64,000 nucleotides of DNA, from contig CAZHCA010000008.1 of the NCBI GenBank assembly GCA_964530825.1, positions 62,001 to 126,000 on the forward strand, written 5' to 3'. Positions 61,604 through 64,000 of this stretch are shown here, one piece after another. The position numbers and the translations under genes are program-made. The notes under the pieces were generated by a model that had not been told where the DNA came from, did no database searches, and saw only the letters and a list, made by a program, of their open reading frames with translations. This stretch comes from CAZHCA01 sp964530825. Its GTDB lineage: Bacteria; Bacteroidota; Bacteroidia; Chitinophagales; Saprospiraceae. Numbering within the stretch: the first letter of the stretch is position 1; every line of letters starts with the position of its first letter.

Positions 61604-63919
61604 ATGGGCAAACGCATTACACTCGAGGATCTGGAAAAGATGGGCGCTGGTAAAAACCTCGTCGACGACCTCCTGGATCGGCAAATTCGGGAAATCGAAG
61701 AACAATTCGGCGAGCAACAATCCGGAATTGGCAATAAGATGCTGTCGCTCTTTGTCCAGAACGGTGTCCGGGTGCAATTGAGCCGTCAGGATATACTGCG
61801 GGAAGCCGACGCCCGCGGCTGGTTCCAGGGTAAATTGCTGGACCGCATGCTGGATAAATTGGTCGACGAAGGGCTGCTCCGGATCTTACCCGGCGGGGAT
61901 TATGAGCTTGCCAATAATGTGCTGGCCCGGCGGGCCAACCAAAAAATCGAAGCGGAAAATCGCATCCTGCGTGGTATCAAAGCCACCATTGCCGACCGGA
62001 TGAGCCGCAATCAACTGCTCGACGAACAATACCTCAACTACATCAAGCCTTCTTTGAGTCAGCTAGAGCTGACCTCCGAGGAAACCGATTTTGTAGAAGA
62101 CTCCCGTCGCGCCATCGAACGCAGGAAGCGCAACACTACTTATTTCGTGGCGGCGGTTTTCGCTGCCCTCTTCGCCCTGGCGGTATGGGCTCTGCGCGAA
62201 TCGAACCGGAACCTGGAAATTGCTGCTGACAATGAAGCGAAAGCCCTCGCATTAGCCGATGCTCGCGACTCTATCCAGAATGCCTTAGCAGTGGCGCAGT
62301 TAGCCAGAGATTCGGCCTTCAAGGCTGGAAATATGGCGATTGAGAATGCCGCTGAGGCCCAGCGCCTGGCCCGCGAGTTGTCTTTTGCCGCTGCCGAAGC
62401 CCGCGCTCAGGCCGATTCGGCCGACGACGCACGCCGGCGTGCACTCTATCAGCGGCAACAGGCTCTGGAACAAAAGGAAGAAGCCGAACGACTGGAAGAA
62501 GAAGCCCGCGCCTTGAAGATAGAAGCCGATGAAAAGCGCGCTCAGGCCGAGGAGGCCGAAGAAGCCGCTCGCGAAGCTCGGGAAATTGCGGAAGCCTACA
62601 ACGGCATCGTCATTTCGCGCAATGCCGCCGCTCGGGCGCTGGACATCGAAAGCCCCAAGCTGAAAGCCGTAGTGGCCCGGGAAGCTTTCAACATTAATGT
62701 AGAAGAACCGGAAGGGGATATTGACCACCCATTCATACACCGGGCACTGCACGAATCCCTGAAGGCCCTGACGCCCGGCCGCGATTTTTTTGCTTTGGGG
62801 CACCGGGGGGCAGTGCGCGACATTATCGTAGATGCAGAAAATAAACGGTTTTACAGTGCCGGCAGCGATGGTCGCCTTCTGGAGTGGACTTATGACCGAT
62901 GGAACGCAGTGGGTATACCTGACGAGTTGGCTTCGCGAGATATGGATGCCGATGGCGGCGCTATCCTGCGCGCTATGGCCTTACACCCCGATCACAACCG
63001 GCTCCTGCTGGTGGGTGACCGTTACTATTTTCAGGAATTCCGGCTGAATCCCAGCGCCTCTCCCCGGTACGAACGCTACTTTCAACAATCGGCTACCGAA
63101 CCGATATTCGCTGCTGCTTATCTATCCGAAGGCGATGATTTTTTGGGGGTCGGGCGGCACTACGTACACTATTTCGACCCGGCGCTGGGTGTGATCGTCG
63201 CCCAGCCCAAAGTAGCCAGTACTGCTGTAGAGCTAAGCAGCATCGACGGGAAGATGTACTCTTTAATCGTTAGCGGGCAGTTCGATTCCCAAACGCAATC
63301 CTACCGGTTGGAACTGCAGCAATTCAATGATGGCCGGTTACTTGCCGAGACTTACGAGTTTTTTGAAGAAGGGGACCTGGGGCGCATTACTGCCATTAGT
63401 TTCCGGCAGGAGGAAGACCAGGGGATCATCGTTTTTGGCTTCCAAAATGGTCAGTTGCGCATCGCCAAAGCCGACATCAAGAAACTACAGTTGAAAGAGC
63501 GCTGGTACAGCATCTCCAAGCAGCAAAAAGCGCCCATTTTCGATATTGTCTTCAGCGAAGACGGCAACAATATGGCGGCAGCAAGCCTAGATGGTACCGT
63601 TACTAGCTGGGACCTGAGCCGGCTCAAAGATGCTGCATACCAGCCCCTGCGGTTGGATGATCACCGCGGATGGGCCACTGCCCTGGCCTACGTACCCGGT
63701 ACAGACTTCCTGTTGGTCGGTACGCAAGAGGGGAGTATTCACTTTTGGAATTTAAAGCCGGCCAGCTACGCATTGGAAATTTGCAAGGCCTTAAATAATC
63801 AGTTCGGCGGAGTAGATTTCGATAAGATCGACGCGGAAGAATGGAGGCGCTATTTCGGGCGCAGCATTAAGCAAGCGCCGGTCTGTCGCGTTCCTACACC
63901 CAGAAAACGACGAAAATGA
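61604..63919 (+). CDS. Winged-helix, transmembrane, coiled-coil and beta-propeller protein (3' part of split STAND gene)
   Basis: 771 residues. Residues 1-110 match the winged helix that followed NTPase module 1 in the upstream ORF (KNLVDDLLDRQIREIEEQ; ILREADARGWFQGKLLDRMLDKLVDEGLLR; DYELANNVLARR). One transmembrane helix lies at about 179-197, followed by an Ala/Glu-rich coiled coil (200-345), then a WD40-like propeller (about 375-750; AVRDIIVDAENKRFYSAGSDGR, MAAASLDGTVTSWDLS, LLVGTQEGSIHFWNLK). The start lies in frame, 18 bases after the upstream TAA. Readable as the C-half of one STAND-propeller protein, or as a coupled second subunit. It overlaps the next gene by 4 bases (ATGA). Confidence 0.86.
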   Translation: MGKRITLEDLEKMGAGKNLVDDLLDRQIREIEEQFGEQQSGIGNKMLSLFVQNGVRVQLSRQDILREADARGWFQGKLLDRMLDKLVDEGLLRILPGGDYELANNVLARRANQKIEAENRILRGIKATIADRMSRNQLLDEQYLNYIKPSLSQLELTSEETDFVEDSRRAIERRKRNTTYFVAAVFAALFALAVWALRESNRNLEIAADNEAKALALADARDSIQNALAVAQLARDSAFKAGNMAIENAAEAQRLARELSFAAAEARAQADSADDARRRALYQRQQALEQKEEAERLEEEARALKIEADEKRAQAEEAEEAAREAREIAEAYNGIVISRNAAARALDIESPKLKAVVAREAFNINVEEPEGDIDHPFIHRALHESLKALTPGRDFFALGHRGAVRDIIVDAENKRFYSAGSDGRLLEWTYDRWNAVGIPDELASRDMDADGGAILRAMALHPDHNRLLLVGDRYYFQEFRLNPSASPRYERYFQQSATEPIFAAAYLSEGDDFLGVGRHYVHYFDPALGVIVAQPKVASTAVELSSIDGKMYSLIVSGQFDSQTQSYRLELQQFNDGRLLAETYEFFEEGDLGRITAISFRQEEDQGIIVFGFQNGQLRIAKADIKKLQLKERWYSISKQQKAPIFDIVFSEDGNNMAAASLDGTVTSWDLSRLKDAAYQPLRLDDHRGWATALAYVPGTDFLLVGTQEGSIHFWNLKPASYALEICKALNNQFGGVDFDKIDAEEWRRYFGRSIKQAPVCRVPTPRKRRK

Positions 63920-64000
63920 GCACCCAAAATATCATTGTGCTGTGGATCGGTTTGTTATTCCCGGTCTTACTACCCGGGCAAAACTACCGGTCGGCATGTG
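63916..64000 (+). CDS. Start of an exported protein, cut by the window edge
   Basis: The ATG at 63916 overlaps the stop of the propeller gene (ATGA), so it is likely in the same operon. The first 28 codons give a signal peptide (IIVLWIGLLFPVLLPGQ) and the beginning NYRSAC. No family can be assigned from so little. Confidence 0.7.
   Translation, partial: MSTQNIIVLWIGLLFPVLLPGQNYRSAC

Noticed and set aside
1..64000. Search by eye for rRNA, IS elements, integrases, prophage or CRISPR arrays
   Set aside because: None seen; only one tRNA and no transposase-like motif.

Overview
The window looks like a chromosomal segment of a Bacteroidota bacterium, most likely from the Saprospiria (Lewinella/Haliscomenobacter-like). 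This is an inference from gene content: bacillithiol deacetylase BshB1, a LytS/LytTR pair, a TlpA-type lipoprotein thioredoxin, an OmpA protein with thrombospondin type-3 repeats, a DAHP synthase-chorismate mutase fusion, a sphingosine-1-phosphate-lyase-like enzyme, and a TTG-N20-TAnnTTTG promoter upstream of tRNA-Lys. I saw no rRNA, insertion sequence, prophage or CRISPR array. Genes are dense, on both strands, and mostly housekeeping.

Layout. 1-12.3 kb, mainly minus strand: a caspase-like protease cut by the window edge, fructose-1,6-bisphosphatase, an OmpA/TSP3 protein, bshB1 (plus strand), an rRNA methyltransferase, an AidB-like acyl-CoA dehydrogenase, a methylcrotonyl-CoA-carboxylase-like beta subunit and an HtrA protease. 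12.4-18.3 kb: dapF, threonine aldolase, a bifunctional-nuclease-family protein, mazG and pyruvate dehydrogenase E2. 18.5-28 kb: recR coupled to a composite glycosyltransferase, a fatty-acid-hydroxylase-type protein, a LytS/LytTR two-component pair, a serine-less alpha/beta hydrolase and a MarR regulator. 28.1-33.4 kb: a phenylalanine/tyrosine operon (pheA, aminotransferase, tyrA, DAHP synthase-chorismate mutase, then an enoyl-CoA hydratase) preceded by a previously uncalled Tyr/Phe-rich leader peptide and a terminator. 33.4-40.3 kb, accessory: a secreted duplicated-domain protein, a caspase-lipase fusion and a lysozyme-like protein. 40.4-49.4 kb: infC-rpmI-rplT, clpC, a STAS protein, ribonuclease Z, a Crp/Fnr regulator, dinB, a HAD hydrolase and tRNA-Lys(UUU). 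49.5-57.7 kb: TlpA-like lipoprotein, YebC, patatin, S9 peptidase, a 44-residue membrane microprotein, QueD and the S1P-lyase-like enzyme. 57.9-64 kb: a CHAT protease, a tandem STAND NTPase, a membrane-anchored beta-propeller protein and the start of a secreted protein.

The strongest finds are: (1) the Tyr/Phe leader peptide and attenuator-like terminator of the aromatic operon; (2) the CHAT/STAND/propeller module, in which the NTPase and propeller ORFs share one frame and are separated by a single in-frame TAA exactly where the winged-helix domain should follow; (3) the metacaspase-lipase fusion beside a lysozyme-like protein; (4) long perfect inverted repeats at 18.5 and 23.4 kb. Three unrelated clan-CD (caspase/CHAT) proteases lie within 64 kb. 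Everything was read by eye; no database search or folding program was run.
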